Below are positions 17,982 to 26,591 of a DNA stretch of 64,000 nt, piece by piece. Position 1 is the first letter of the stretch. Every line of letters begins with the position of its first letter. The DNA is from Alcanivorax sp. REN37. Its GTDB lineage: Bacteria > Pseudomonadota > Gammaproteobacteria > Pseudomonadales > Alcanivoracaceae. The stretch is taken from positions 930,001-994,000 of the forward strand of contig NZ_JBGCUO010000001.1 of NCBI RefSeq assembly GCF_041102775.1, in the 5' to 3' direction. Position numbers and translations under genes: made by a program. Below the pieces are notes generated by a model. The model did no database searches. It saw nothing but the letters and a program-made list of their open reading frames with translations, and had not been told where the DNA came from.

Positions 17982-20900
17982 ATGAGAGAGCTGACTGCAA
18001 TGCAGGCTGCGTGCTGGCTGGGACGCAGTATTGATGCACCTTTGGGCGCCGTTGCCGCCCATCTTTACGCGGAATTCGATGGCTGGGATCTGGACCCAGA
18101 ACGCTGCCGCCGGGCGCTGGAAACACTGGGTCGGCAGCATCCGATGCTGGCGCTGTCGATCACCGCCGACGGGCGCCAGCAGCTGCCACCGCAGGCGCCA
18201 AAGCTGGCGCTGGAGGTGGATGATTTTCGCACCCTTGAGGCCGCCGCGCAGGCCGCGGCGTTGCTGCAGAAACGCCAATCCTGGACTCATCAAACGCTGG
18301 CACTGGAGCAGGGCCAGGCGACCCGTTTTTCACTCAGTTTGCTGGCCAACGGAGCGGTGCGTTTGCACGTGGACGCCGATATGACGGCGGTGGATCCGGG
18401 CAGTTTTCGGGTGTTGATGAATGATTTTGCGCTGTTTTACCAACAGGCGGATGCTGCCGTTAATGCACCGTCGTTCTTCCAGTGGTGGGACCGCGCGCGA
18501 AGTGATCAGGCGCTGCGCATCGCCCGCGAGCAGGACCGTGCATGGTGGCGCGCGCAATTGCCGCAGTTATTGCCGGCGCCGACCCTGCCGCTGCGGGCTG
18601 CCGGCGCCGCGCCGCACAGTGATCGGCTGGCAGCTTGGCTATCGCCGGCCCAGCTGCAGGCGCTGCGCCAGTGCGCGCGCCAGCAACGGGTGACGTTGTC
18701 GACGTTGTTGCTGGCGGTGTTTGCGGTGTGCCTGGGTGAGGCCTGCGGCGACCGCCGTTTTCGCCTCAATGTGCCGTTTTTCCGGCGCCCAGCGCTGGGC
18801 ATGGCGGTGGCACAGGTGGTTGGTGAATTCGCCAATACGTTGCTGATCGACGTGGCGTTGGATGAGGCTGAGAACTTGGCGGCGTTGTGCCAGCAACTGG
18901 CCAGCCAGTGGCAACAGCGGCTCAGCCACAGCGGTTATTCCGGCGTCGAGTTGCTGCGCGATTTGTCGCGCCACCACGGCAGCACCCAGGGTGCTCCAGT
19001 GGTGTTCACCGCCGCCGTGGACTTGCCGGAGGGCGAGCTGTTCGCGCCAGCGGTGCAGCAGGTGTTCGGCGATATGAACTGGGTGGTGTCGCAGGGCCCG
19101 CAGGTGGCGCTCGACGCGCAACTGGTGCAGTGGCGTGGTGGCCTGCTGCTGAACTGGGATGTGCGCCTTGATGCGCTGCCGCAGCCGTGGCTAAGCGCCC
19201 TGTTCCAACGCTGCCTGACGCAGTTGCAGCAGCTGGCGGCGACGCCGGCGGCGGTGTTGTCACAGCCGCTGCAGCCGGATGCCGGACGCCGCACGCCGCT
19301 GACGCCGCTGCAGCAAGCCTACCTGCTCGGGCGTTCCGAGCAGTTGCCGCTCGGCGGGGTGGCGATGCAGGAGTTTCGCGAATACCGCGGTGTGATGTCA
19401 GCGGCGCTGCTGCGTCAGCGGCTGCAGACCATGGCGGCGCGCCATCCGGCGCTGCGCACCCGCATCGATGCCGAGCAGCGCTGCCAGTGGCTGTTGCAGT
19501 CGGCGCCTCTGAACCTGCAACAGGAAGACTGGCGCGCGGCCAGTGCCGACTGGATCGCAGCACAGTTAGCCGTGCGGCGCCGGGAGGAGGCCCACGCGCT
19601 CTGTGCCGCCGACCGGCCGCCGTGGGCGATCACGCTGTTTGAGCTGCCGGATGCGGAGTTGGTGGTGTTCGTGCGCATGGATGCCCTGATCGTCGATGGC
19701 CGTGCCATCGCCCAGCTGATGCGCGAACTGTTCGAAGGCGAACCGGCGCCGTCGCCACCGGCATTGCCGGCTAGCGTGCCGAGCGCTGCTGAGCGGGACG
19801 CGGCAGCGGACTATTGGGCGCAGCAGTTGGCCGCTGTCAGCGGACCGCCGCAACTGCCGTGGCGGACACCGCTGGCGCAAATAGCACGCAGCCACTATGC
19901 CCGCCGCAGTCGCACGCTGGGTGCCGCAGCGTTGAAAGCACTGCGCCGCGCCGGCGCCCAACAGCAGCTGTTTCTCAACAGCACGCTGATGGCGCTGGTG
20001 TTGGAAGTGCTCAGCCACTGGCAGGAAGGCGGCGAGCTGTGTGTGGCGGTGCCGGTGGCGCCGCCGGAGGACGGACCCTTGGCCAACCGCTCCAGTTTTT
20101 TGGCGCTGTGCTGGCCGCAGGACGGCACGCCCTTGGCGGCCCGCGCCGCGCGTTTGCAGCAGCACGTGCTGACCGGCTTGCAGCATGTGTCCGGCGCCGG
20201 GGTGGCGTTGGCGCGCATGCTGTTGGAACGCTTCCGCCAAGGGCCGGTGTTACCCGTGGTGGTCACCAATGGTTTGTCTTGGCCCACCGCTGCTGCCGAC
20301 AGCCCGATGCAATGGTGCAGTGGCCTCACTCAAACGCCGCAGGTGGCGTTGGATCTGCGCTTTAGCCACAGCGTCGAAGGCGGTCTGCAGTTCGACGCCG
20401 ACTATGCCGAACAAGCACTGGGCGCTGATGTGATCGAGGCGCTGCTGGATGCGCTAGTGCGTGCGGTGGAGCAGGTGGTCGACAGCGGCGATCTGGCATT
20501 GCATAGCGGTCGCCTGATCGACACCGGCCACTACGCCGCCAACAACGCCGATGACAGCGCCCACAGTGAGCCATTCCTGGTGACGCTGGCAGAGCATCTG
20601 TTCGGCGGTTGCCAGTCCGGCGTGGCGTTGGTGCAGGGCGAACAGCAATGGAGCTATGCGCAACTGGGGGCGCAGGTGCGCCGCACCATGGCCGGGCTGC
20701 AAGCGCGTGGTTTGCAGCCTGGTGACACCGTGATGCTGTGCCTGCCGCGCAGTGCCGAGCACATCACGGTGATGTTGGCCTGCGCGCTGCTGGGGCTGGT
20801 GTGGGTGCCGGTGGATGCTACGGCGCCGCCGGCGCGGCAGCAGTATTGGCTGGCGCAGGCACAGCCGGCGCTGCGGGTGAGCCTCACCGCGCCGCCAGCG

Positions 20901-22292
20901 GACGTGGCTTGGTGTACGCCGCAGCAACTGGACAGCGACGCGCCCGCTGCGCTGCCAGATGCCGACACACTGGCGGCCCGTTCACTGAGTCGCGCCGCGG
21001 CCTACTGCCTGTTTACCTCCGGCACCACCGGCCAGCCGAAAGGCGTGGTGCTGCACAACCGCGCCACCGCCAATGTCATCGGCAGTACCCGCGCGGCCTG
21101 GCAGCTGAGCGCTGACGATGTGGTGATGTCGGTGACGCCGCTCCACCACGACATGTCGGTGTTCGACCTGCTGGGCAGCTTCACCAGCGGTGCCACGCTG
21201 GTGCTGCCGCAGGCGCAGGAGGAGAAAGACGCGCTGCAATGGAACCGGTTGGTAGCGCAGCACCGCATCAGTGTGTGGTGCTCGGTGCCGGCGATGGTGG
21301 ACATGCTGCTGTGTTGTTGCCGCGACCAGTCGCTGGCGTCGCTGCGACTGGTGGCGCAGGGCGGCGATTTCATTAAGCCGGCGGTGCTGGCGCAGTTGCG
21401 CCGTTGGGCGCCGCAGGCGCAGCTGTATTCGCTCGGTGGCCCCACTGAAACCACCATCTGGAGCATCTGGCATCTGATCAACGCGGCGGATCAACCGCGC
21501 GTGCCCTATGGTCGGCCGTTGCCCGGTAATCAGTACTGGTTGCTCGATGAGCATGGCCGCCATTGCCCGGTGGGCGTGCGTGGCCGCATCCACAGCTCCG
21601 GCGTCAATCTGGCGCTCGGCTATCTGCAGCCGGGCGGCCTGTCCCAGCAGGATTTCATTACCGTCGACGACCCTGACGGCCGTTCGCTGCGGGCTTACCG
21701 CAGCGGCGACTGCGGCCGATACCGCCCCGACGGCGTGCTGATGTTCGACAGCCGTGTGGATGGCTACATCAAGGTGCGCGGCGTGCGGTTATCACTTGCC
21801 GATATCGAAACCGAATTGGGTCGCCATGGGCAGGTGGCGCAGGTGTTAGCGGTGGCGTGTGGAGACGCACAGCAGGGCGAATTGGAGTTGGGCGTGGTGT
21901 ATGTGCCGGTGGCCGGCGCTGCGCTGACCACGGCGACGCTGCGAGACCATGCGCGCCAGTGCCTGCCGGCGTCGCACTGGCCGAGCCGCTGGTGCGCACT
22001 GCCGCAGTTGCCGCTCACCGCCAACGGCAAACCGGATCGCGCGGCCGCCATCGCCGCACTGAGCGCGCCGCCGCCGGACCCGATTTTGGCTATCTATCTG
22101 GATGTGCTCGGCCATCGCCAAGCGCCGGCCAATGTTGCGGCCACTTTTGCTGAGTTGGGCTTGCGGCCACAGCACCTGAAGCCGCTGTGCCAGCGGTTGG
22201 CGGAGGCGTTTTCGGTGCAGATTTCGCCGCAGCAATTGCTGCACTGCCGCACCGTGGCCGACGTGGAACAGCTACTGGCCGCACACGCTTGA
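17982..22292 (+). CDS. NRPS with Cy-Cy-A-(inactive PCP) architecture
   Basis: About 1436 aa from ATG 17982; the frame is open to GTG 17934, so the start is uncertain. Cy1 (~1-430) has the heterocyclisation motif DxxxxDxxS as D133-MTAV-D138-PG-S141. Cy2 (~439-860) has D567-ALIV-D572-GR-A575, with Ala in the last position. The A domain (~863-1360) has the P-loop LFTSGTTGQPKGV (~1007) and GGPTETTIWSIW. A C-terminal carrier-like segment (~1362-1436) reads ELGLRPQHLK, where the phosphopantetheine serine is replaced by P1396. AngR of anguibactin synthesis also ends in a PCP lacking its serine. The protein probably activates and cyclises an amino acid with DHB, loading it in trans onto the PCP of the 24242-26344 protein. 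The pocket code read by eye is DMFCVQLIWK. Confidence 0.9.
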   Translation: MRELTAMQAACWLGRSIDAPLGAVAAHLYAEFDGWDLDPERCRRALETLGRQHPMLALSITADGRQQLPPQAPKLALEVDDFRTLEAAAQAAALLQKRQSWTHQTLALEQGQATRFSLSLLANGAVRLHVDADMTAVDPGSFRVLMNDFALFYQQADAAVNAPSFFQWWDRARSDQALRIAREQDRAWWRAQLPQLLPAPTLPLRAAGAAPHSDRLAAWLSPAQLQALRQCARQQRVTLSTLLLAVFAVCLGEACGDRRFRLNVPFFRRPALGMAVAQVVGEFANTLLIDVALDEAENLAALCQQLASQWQQRLSHSGYSGVELLRDLSRHHGSTQGAPVVFTAAVDLPEGELFAPAVQQVFGDMNWVVSQGPQVALDAQLVQWRGGLLLNWDVRLDALPQPWLSALFQRCLTQLQQLAATPAAVLSQPLQPDAGRRTPLTPLQQAYLLGRSEQLPLGGVAMQEFREYRGVMSAALLRQRLQTMAARHPALRTRIDAEQRCQWLLQSAPLNLQQEDWRAASADWIAAQLAVRRREEAHALCAADRPPWAITLFELPDAELVVFVRMDALIVDGRAIAQLMRELFEGEPAPSPPALPASVPSAAERDAAADYWAQQLAAVSGPPQLPWRTPLAQIARSHYARRSRTLGAAALKALRRAGAQQQLFLNSTLMALVLEVLSHWQEGGELCVAVPVAPPEDGPLANRSSFLALCWPQDGTPLAARAARLQQHVLTGLQHVSGAGVALARMLLERFRQGPVLPVVVTNGLSWPTAAADSPMQWCSGLTQTPQVALDLRFSHSVEGGLQFDADYAEQALGADVIEALLDALVRAVEQVVDSGDLALHSGRLIDTGHYAANNADDSAHSEPFLVTLAEHLFGGCQSGVALVQGEQQWSYAQLGAQVRRTMAGLQARGLQPGDTVMLCLPRSAEHITVMLACALLGLVWVPVDATAPPARQQYWLAQAQPALRVSLTAPPADVAWCTPQQLDSDAPAALPDADTLAARSLSRAAAYCLFTSGTTGQPKGVVLHNRATANVIGSTRAAWQLSADDVVMSVTPLHHDMSVFDLLGSFTSGATLVLPQAQEEKDALQWNRLVAQHRISVWCSVPAMVDMLLCCCRDQSLASLRLVAQGGDFIKPAVLAQLRRWAPQAQLYSLGGPTETTIWSIWHLINAADQPRVPYGRPLPGNQYWLLDEHGRHCPVGVRGRIHSSGVNLALGYLQPGGLSQQDFITVDDPDGRSLRAYRSGDCGRYRPDGVLMFDSRVDGYIKVRGVRLSLADIETELGRHGQVAQVLAVACGDAQQGELELGVVYVPVAGAALTTATLRDHARQCLPASHWPSRWCALPQLPLTANGKPDRAAAIAALSAPPPDPILAIYLDVLGHRQAPANVAATFAELGLRPQHLKPLCQRLAEAFSVQISPQQLLHCRTVADVEQLLAAHA

Positions 22293-22335
22293 GCGCCGGC
22301 ATTTCACTGGCTACACCTTGGGAGCATTGCACACT

Positions 22336-23655
22336 GTGACGGAACACCCTGACCTGGACTTGGCCGGCATCGGTATCGGCCCATTTAACCTTGGTTTGGC
22401 AGCACTGCTGTCGCGCCACACCCACAAGAGCGCGGCGTTTTTTGAACGCAAACCGCAGTTTTCTTGGCATCAAGGGCTGTTGTTGCCCGGCACCACATTG
22501 CAGGTGCCGTTTTTGGCGGATTTGGTGACCATGGCCGACCCCACTCATCCGCTTAGTTACCTGAATTATCTGCACCAGCACGATCGGCTGTACCGGTTTT
22601 ACTATTACGATCAGTTTCTGATTCCGCGCCAAGAATACGATCACTATTGCCGCTGGGCGGCGCAGCAGTTGCCTGCATGTCAGTTTGGCAGCGAAGTGTG
22701 CGACGTGGGCCATGATGCCGCGCGTGAACGCTTTGTAGTGGAGGTGGAGAGTCAGGCCGGCCGCAGTCGCTGGTACAGCCGAGACCTGGCCATTGGTATT
22801 GGCACGCGCCCCTGGTTGCCGGCTTGGGCAGAAAATTTAACTAGCGAAAATATCAGTCATGCAGCAGATTTTTCGGCGCGACAATCCCAACTTTCGCAAC
22901 GTAAATCGGTCACCGTGATGGGTTCTGGACAAAGCGCTGCCGAGTGCGTGCTGGCGTTGCTGCAAGGATTGACGCCGGAGCAGGTGGCGGCGGGCGCGTC
23001 GATCCAGTGGGTGACGCGCTCGGTAGGCTTCCACCCGATGGAGTATTCCAAGCTTGGGCAAGAGTGTTTCACACCCGCCTACATGGACTATTTCACCGCC
23101 TTGCCGCGCTCGCAGCGACGCCAGTTGGTGACCGAGCAGGGGCTGCTCTACAAAGGCATCAGCGCGTCCACCATCGCTGCTATTTACGATTTGTTGTATG
23201 AGCGCTCCATCGCCGGTGCTGAGCCGGGGCTGCGGCTTTATTCCAATTGCGAGGTGGCGGACGCTGAACTGTTGCCCGGCGGCGCAGTGCGGCTGCATTG
23301 CCGGCATCGCCAGTTGGCGCAGGATTGCCGGCTAGATTGCGATGCGGTGGTGGCCGCCACCGGCTATCGCCACGCCTGGCCGCACTGGTTCGAACACCTA
23401 AAACACAGCGTGCTGGCCACCGATGAACACGGCGATTGTCTGGTCGACAGCGACTTCATCGCGCAGCGCCAAGACGGCGGCCGTGGTCGCGTGTTTATCC
23501 AGAACGCGGAAGTGTTTCAGCACGGTGTGGGCGCGCCGGACTTAGGCATTGGCGCTTACCGCAATGCGGTGATCGTTAATCAGCTGTTGGGGCAGGCTCA
23601 TTACCGCATTCCGGCCACCACCGCGTTCCAACATTACGGGCTGCCGCCGCAATGA
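22336..23655 (+). CDS. Siderophore amine N-hydroxylase (probable histamine N-monooxygenase)
   Basis: A 439-aa flavin monooxygenase of the lysine/ornithine N-hydroxylase class. GTG 22336 is preferred, with GGGAG 11 nt upstream, although TTG 22318 or 22327 is possible. GIGIGPFNLGLAALL (FAD site), FSWHQGLLLPGTTLQVPFLADLVTMADPTHPLSYLNYL, VMGSGQSAAEC (NADPH site) and AATGYRHAWP (ATGY motif) are present. The neighbouring histidine decarboxylase suggests histamine as substrate, as for BasC and AngU; ornithine or lysine cannot be excluded from sequence alone. It lies 43 bp after the NRPS gene in the same operon. Confidence 0.88.
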   Translation: MTEHPDLDLAGIGIGPFNLGLAALLSRHTHKSAAFFERKPQFSWHQGLLLPGTTLQVPFLADLVTMADPTHPLSYLNYLHQHDRLYRFYYYDQFLIPRQEYDHYCRWAAQQLPACQFGSEVCDVGHDAARERFVVEVESQAGRSRWYSRDLAIGIGTRPWLPAWAENLTSENISHAADFSARQSQLSQRKSVTVMGSGQSAAECVLALLQGLTPEQVAAGASIQWVTRSVGFHPMEYSKLGQECFTPAYMDYFTALPRSQRRQLVTEQGLLYKGISASTIAAIYDLLYERSIAGAEPGLRLYSNCEVADAELLPGGAVRLHCRHRQLAQDCRLDCDAVVAATGYRHAWPHWFEHLKHSVLATDEHGDCLVDSDFIAQRQDGGRGRVFIQNAEVFQHGVGAPDLGIGAYRNAVIVNQLLGQAHYRIPATTAFQHYGLPPQ

Positions 23656-24241
23656 AGGCGTGCGTGCTTAGGTCATCGCGTTGGCCTGATGCCGGCTGCA
23701 CGCGGTGAATGCCGCTGTCGCGCTGCAGGCCACAACGGCATCAGGCCGACCACCAAGCGAATGCGGTGCTACTCAGCGCTGTGAGTGAGGCGTCGTGCGG
23801 ATACTGTCCGCGCTAAGCAGTGCGCTCCGCCGCTTGAGCTGGGATGGCTCGGCACCTAGAGCGGGCTAGCGCTGCCGATAACCCAGTGGTGCGGCATGCA
23901 GCACTGGGCAACGCGGCCAACTGCTGCCGTCTGCACTCGGCGGATTCAGTACGCAGGCCACGGCGTAGCGGAGGCGCGAGCGCCGGCCGCGTCTGCCGTA
24001 ATAGCCTCACCGTTGGGCAGATCGCCGTGCCCATCGGATGCGGCGCACCCTGCTGTACAGAGCGCGATCTCGGGGGTGACACCGCCGCGTCGCCATCCGC
24101 AGCACTGGACTCAGAGCACACCGGTGCTAGCCGTCACCGCTGGAGCGCAGTACTTGGCGCAGAGCGTGGTGTCGTGGCGGTGTTCGCTATGGCAGCCAAG
24201 GCGCCGTGCCCCATGCTGTGGGTGCGCGGCGCCACGTCGTT
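23656..24241. other. Gene-free stretch of about 590 bp between convergent siderophore genes
   Basis: It lies between the 3' ends of the hydroxylase and the PCP-C NRPS gene. No coding frame with a plausible start or family was found. A long imperfect stem-loop occupies its left end; the remainder shows nothing recognisable. Confidence 0.5.
23680..23750. repeat. Long inverted repeat / stem-loop downstream of the N-hydroxylase
   Basis: GTTGGCCTGATGCCG (23680-23694) and CGGCATCAGGCCGAC (23736-23750) are complementary at 14 of 15 positions, and an inner CTGCA-CGCG / CGCG-TGCAG pairing extends the stem. No T-tract follows. It is a possible terminator for the convergent operons or a processing hairpin. 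Confidence 0.55.
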
Positions 24242-26344
24242 TCACGCGGGCGTGCTGTGCTGCAGGGGTTGCTCGGCCTGTTGGGGGTCGCAGAGCGCGC
24301 TCAGCACGGCTTCCACGCCGTCGCAGATTTGCGCCACCAGCGTGGGCGGATAACGATCCACCCGGTAAGTCACCACCAGCCGCAACCGGCGCTGGTCATC
24401 GAGCACGTCATCCATGATTTCAAATTGCAGCCCGAACATGGATTCGGTTTTGTCGGCGTCGATCTGGCGGTAGCGCAGCCGCGTGCCGGCCGCGTCCGTG
24501 AGCGCGCCGTTAAGGGCATTGTCGGCATGAATCTGCACATAGACATCGAACAACAGCCCGTCTGTGGCGCCCATGCCCAGCGCTTGTTGTACCTGCTCCA
24601 ACGGAATGTCGGCGTACTGCATCGAGGTGTTGAGGGTGTGGGTGACCTGTTTGAGCAGCGCCGCCAGCGACGGGTTGCCGGCGAACCGCACCCGGTGGGC
24701 GGTCATCACCGTGAAGTAGCCGACGGTGTCGAAAAAGCGCGCATCGTCGCGGCCGGCGGTGGAGGTGCCGAGCACTAACTCTGGCAGCTGCCCGAGCCGG
24801 TGCAAGGTGGCCGCGATGGCGGTGTAGACCAGTCCGAACAATGAACTGCCGTAGCAGCGGGCGCTGCGCGGCAGCTGCGCAGATAGGGTGCTCGGCAGGG
24901 TGCGGCTGAGCCACGCGGCGGCGGCGGAGGGCGAGGTGGCCGGCAACATGCCGGGCAGCGTCAGCCCGCGGCGCGCGCCTTGTAACTGCTCGGTCCAATA
25001 ACCCAAGTGCGCCGGGTCCATCGGCTGTGCCGCCTGCTGGGCGGCAAACAGTTCAAAGCCGGCCGCGGGGGCCGGCCACGGTGGTGCGATGCCCGCGCTG
25101 CGCGCTTGGTAGGCCAGCGCCAGATCTTGTATCAGGGTGTTGACCGACCATTCATCGACAGCCAAGTGATGCACCAGCAATGACAGCTGCTGCGCCCCGC
25201 TGGCGGCATCGCGCAGTACCCGCACCCGCAGCGGCAGCTCGGCGGACAGGTCAAAACAGTGGGCGGCGGCCTGCGCCAGGCTGAGGCCGATGCTGTCGGC
25301 GCTGGACCAGAACCAGCGGTAGTGCGTCAGTTGATCTGGCGGCACGACCTGCTGCCAACCCTCCAACGCGTCACCGTGGTAGGTGGTGCGCAGGCTGCTG
25401 TGGCGCTGCACCAGATCAGCGATCGCCTGTTCTAGCACTGATTCATCGATGCCGTCCGGCAGCGCCAGCGCGAACGGCAGGTTGAACACCGGCCCATGCT
25501 GGTAAGCCACCTGCGCTCGCCACAACGAGGCCTGTGCCCAAGCCATCGGTACCCGCTGTGACGGCGCGCTGGACAGCGCTTGCTGCTGTGGCCGTCGCTG
25601 CGCCGGTTGCGCGCGGCGGGCCAGCGCGGCGGCATTGGGGGCTTCGAAGAAATCGTTAAAGCGCAGCTCCAACTGATGCGCAGCCAGCAAGGTGCCGATG
25701 ATGCGGGTGGCCAGCAACGAGTGGCCGCCGTAATCGAAAAAATCGTCGTCGGCACCCATGGTGGGCTGCTCCAGCAAGCGCCGAAAGCAGGCAAGGATCA
25801 GCGCTTCGGCCTGGTCCTGTGGCGATACGGGCAAGGTATCCAGCAGCACCGGGCGCGCCTGCAGTGGTTGCCCGGCAGCGGCCAGGTAGTGCTGTGCCAG
25901 CGCGCTGAACAGCTGGTCCGGGGTCGGCTGTGCCAGCACCGGATGTTGTTGCAGCCGCAGCGCGAGGCCGTCCTCGCTGTTGAGCAGCGCGATGGCAAGC
26001 GGTGGCTGCGTTGCCAGGTCCCAGTCGCAGGTGTCGCGATCCACGGCGGTCGCCAGCGCGCCGTGGCAAGTAAGGGGCGCCAGCGACCACGGCGGGGCGT
26101 CGGTGGGCCAGTGCTTGGTCAACTCGCCGTCATCGCTGAAGCGGTAGCGTGCGTGCAGTGCCGGCTCGGTAGCGGCCAGCTCGGTCAGCGCCGCGCCCAA
26201 GGCGTCGGTGTCGAGTTGGTCGAGCAGCCAAATGGCCGCCCGGGGGCGCAGCTGTTGCGGCTGCTGTTGCTGCAGCAGCCACTGTTCCGCTTCGTGGTCA
26301 GAGAGCGAGTCAGCGGCGGTGGATGTGGCGCGATGGTCCTGCAT
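24242..26344 (-). CDS. NRPS with degenerate N-domain, PCP and C domain (AngM-like)
   Basis: A 700-aa protein; the ATG ending at 26344 has AAGGAGG 5 nt upstream. Residues ~20-165 resemble half of a condensation domain, but the position where HHxxxDG would fall reads LRLQQHPVLAQPTPDQL, so it is not catalytic. The PCP (~180-255) is intact: DDDFFDYGGHSLLATR with S209. The C domain (~270-690) has H392-H393-LAV-D397-EWS. An undefined N-region plus PCP plus C is the layout of AngM, whose C domain joins the PCP-bound acyl chain to N-hydroxyhistamine and releases the product without a thioesterase. It supplies the active PCP missing in the Cy-Cy-A protein. It is divergent from the uptake operon and shares the second Fur-box-like site. 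Confidence 0.88.
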   Translation of the reverse strand: MQDHRATSTAADSLSDHEAEQWLLQQQQPQQLRPRAAIWLLDQLDTDALGAALTELAATEPALHARYRFSDDGELTKHWPTDAPPWSLAPLTCHGALATAVDRDTCDWDLATQPPLAIALLNSEDGLALRLQQHPVLAQPTPDQLFSALAQHYLAAAGQPLQARPVLLDTLPVSPQDQAEALILACFRRLLEQPTMGADDDFFDYGGHSLLATRIIGTLLAAHQLELRFNDFFEAPNAAALARRAQPAQRRPQQQALSSAPSQRVPMAWAQASLWRAQVAYQHGPVFNLPFALALPDGIDESVLEQAIADLVQRHSSLRTTYHGDALEGWQQVVPPDQLTHYRWFWSSADSIGLSLAQAAAHCFDLSAELPLRVRVLRDAASGAQQLSLLVHHLAVDEWSVNTLIQDLALAYQARSAGIAPPWPAPAAGFELFAAQQAAQPMDPAHLGYWTEQLQGARRGLTLPGMLPATSPSAAAAWLSRTLPSTLSAQLPRSARCYGSSLFGLVYTAIAATLHRLGQLPELVLGTSTAGRDDARFFDTVGYFTVMTAHRVRFAGNPSLAALLKQVTHTLNTSMQYADIPLEQVQQALGMGATDGLLFDVYVQIHADNALNGALTDAAGTRLRYRQIDADKTESMFGLQFEIMDDVLDDQRRLRLVVTYRVDRYPPTLVAQICDGVEAVLSALCDPQQAEQPLQHSTPA

Positions 26345-26432
26345 GAAAGCCTCCTTGGCGGTGCAGGCGGTCAACGCCCGGGCGCCGACAATGGGCCGGT
26401 GGCGAGCGTTGCGTGATCGGAATGATCACATG

Positions 26433-26451
26433 CATAATGCGAACAATTATC
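26433..26451. promoter_or_regulatory. Fur-box-like site between the PCP-C NRPS and uptake operons
   Basis: The 19-mer cataatgcgaacaattatc matches the GATAATGATAATCATTATC consensus at 14 of 19 positions, including both outer arms (ATAATG and ATTATC). It lies in an AT-rich divergent intergenic region. Confidence 0.7.
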
Positions 26452-26591
26452 ACCTGCATTCTCATCCGTCAAAGTATCAGACGCCACCACGCTCAGGGAG
26501 AGTTTCCGTGGAGAGAAGGGTTTGACGCGCTGGCCTTGGAGTGCCGGCGCGCCTGTACATGGGTATTCACAGCGCGGGCGTCGGGGCGGTC

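Noticed and set aside
23760-24240. Overlapping 100-190 codon frames between the hydroxylase and the PCP-C NRPS gene
   Set aside because: Composition is Arg/Ala/Ser-rich as expected of untranslated GC-rich DNA; no start context.
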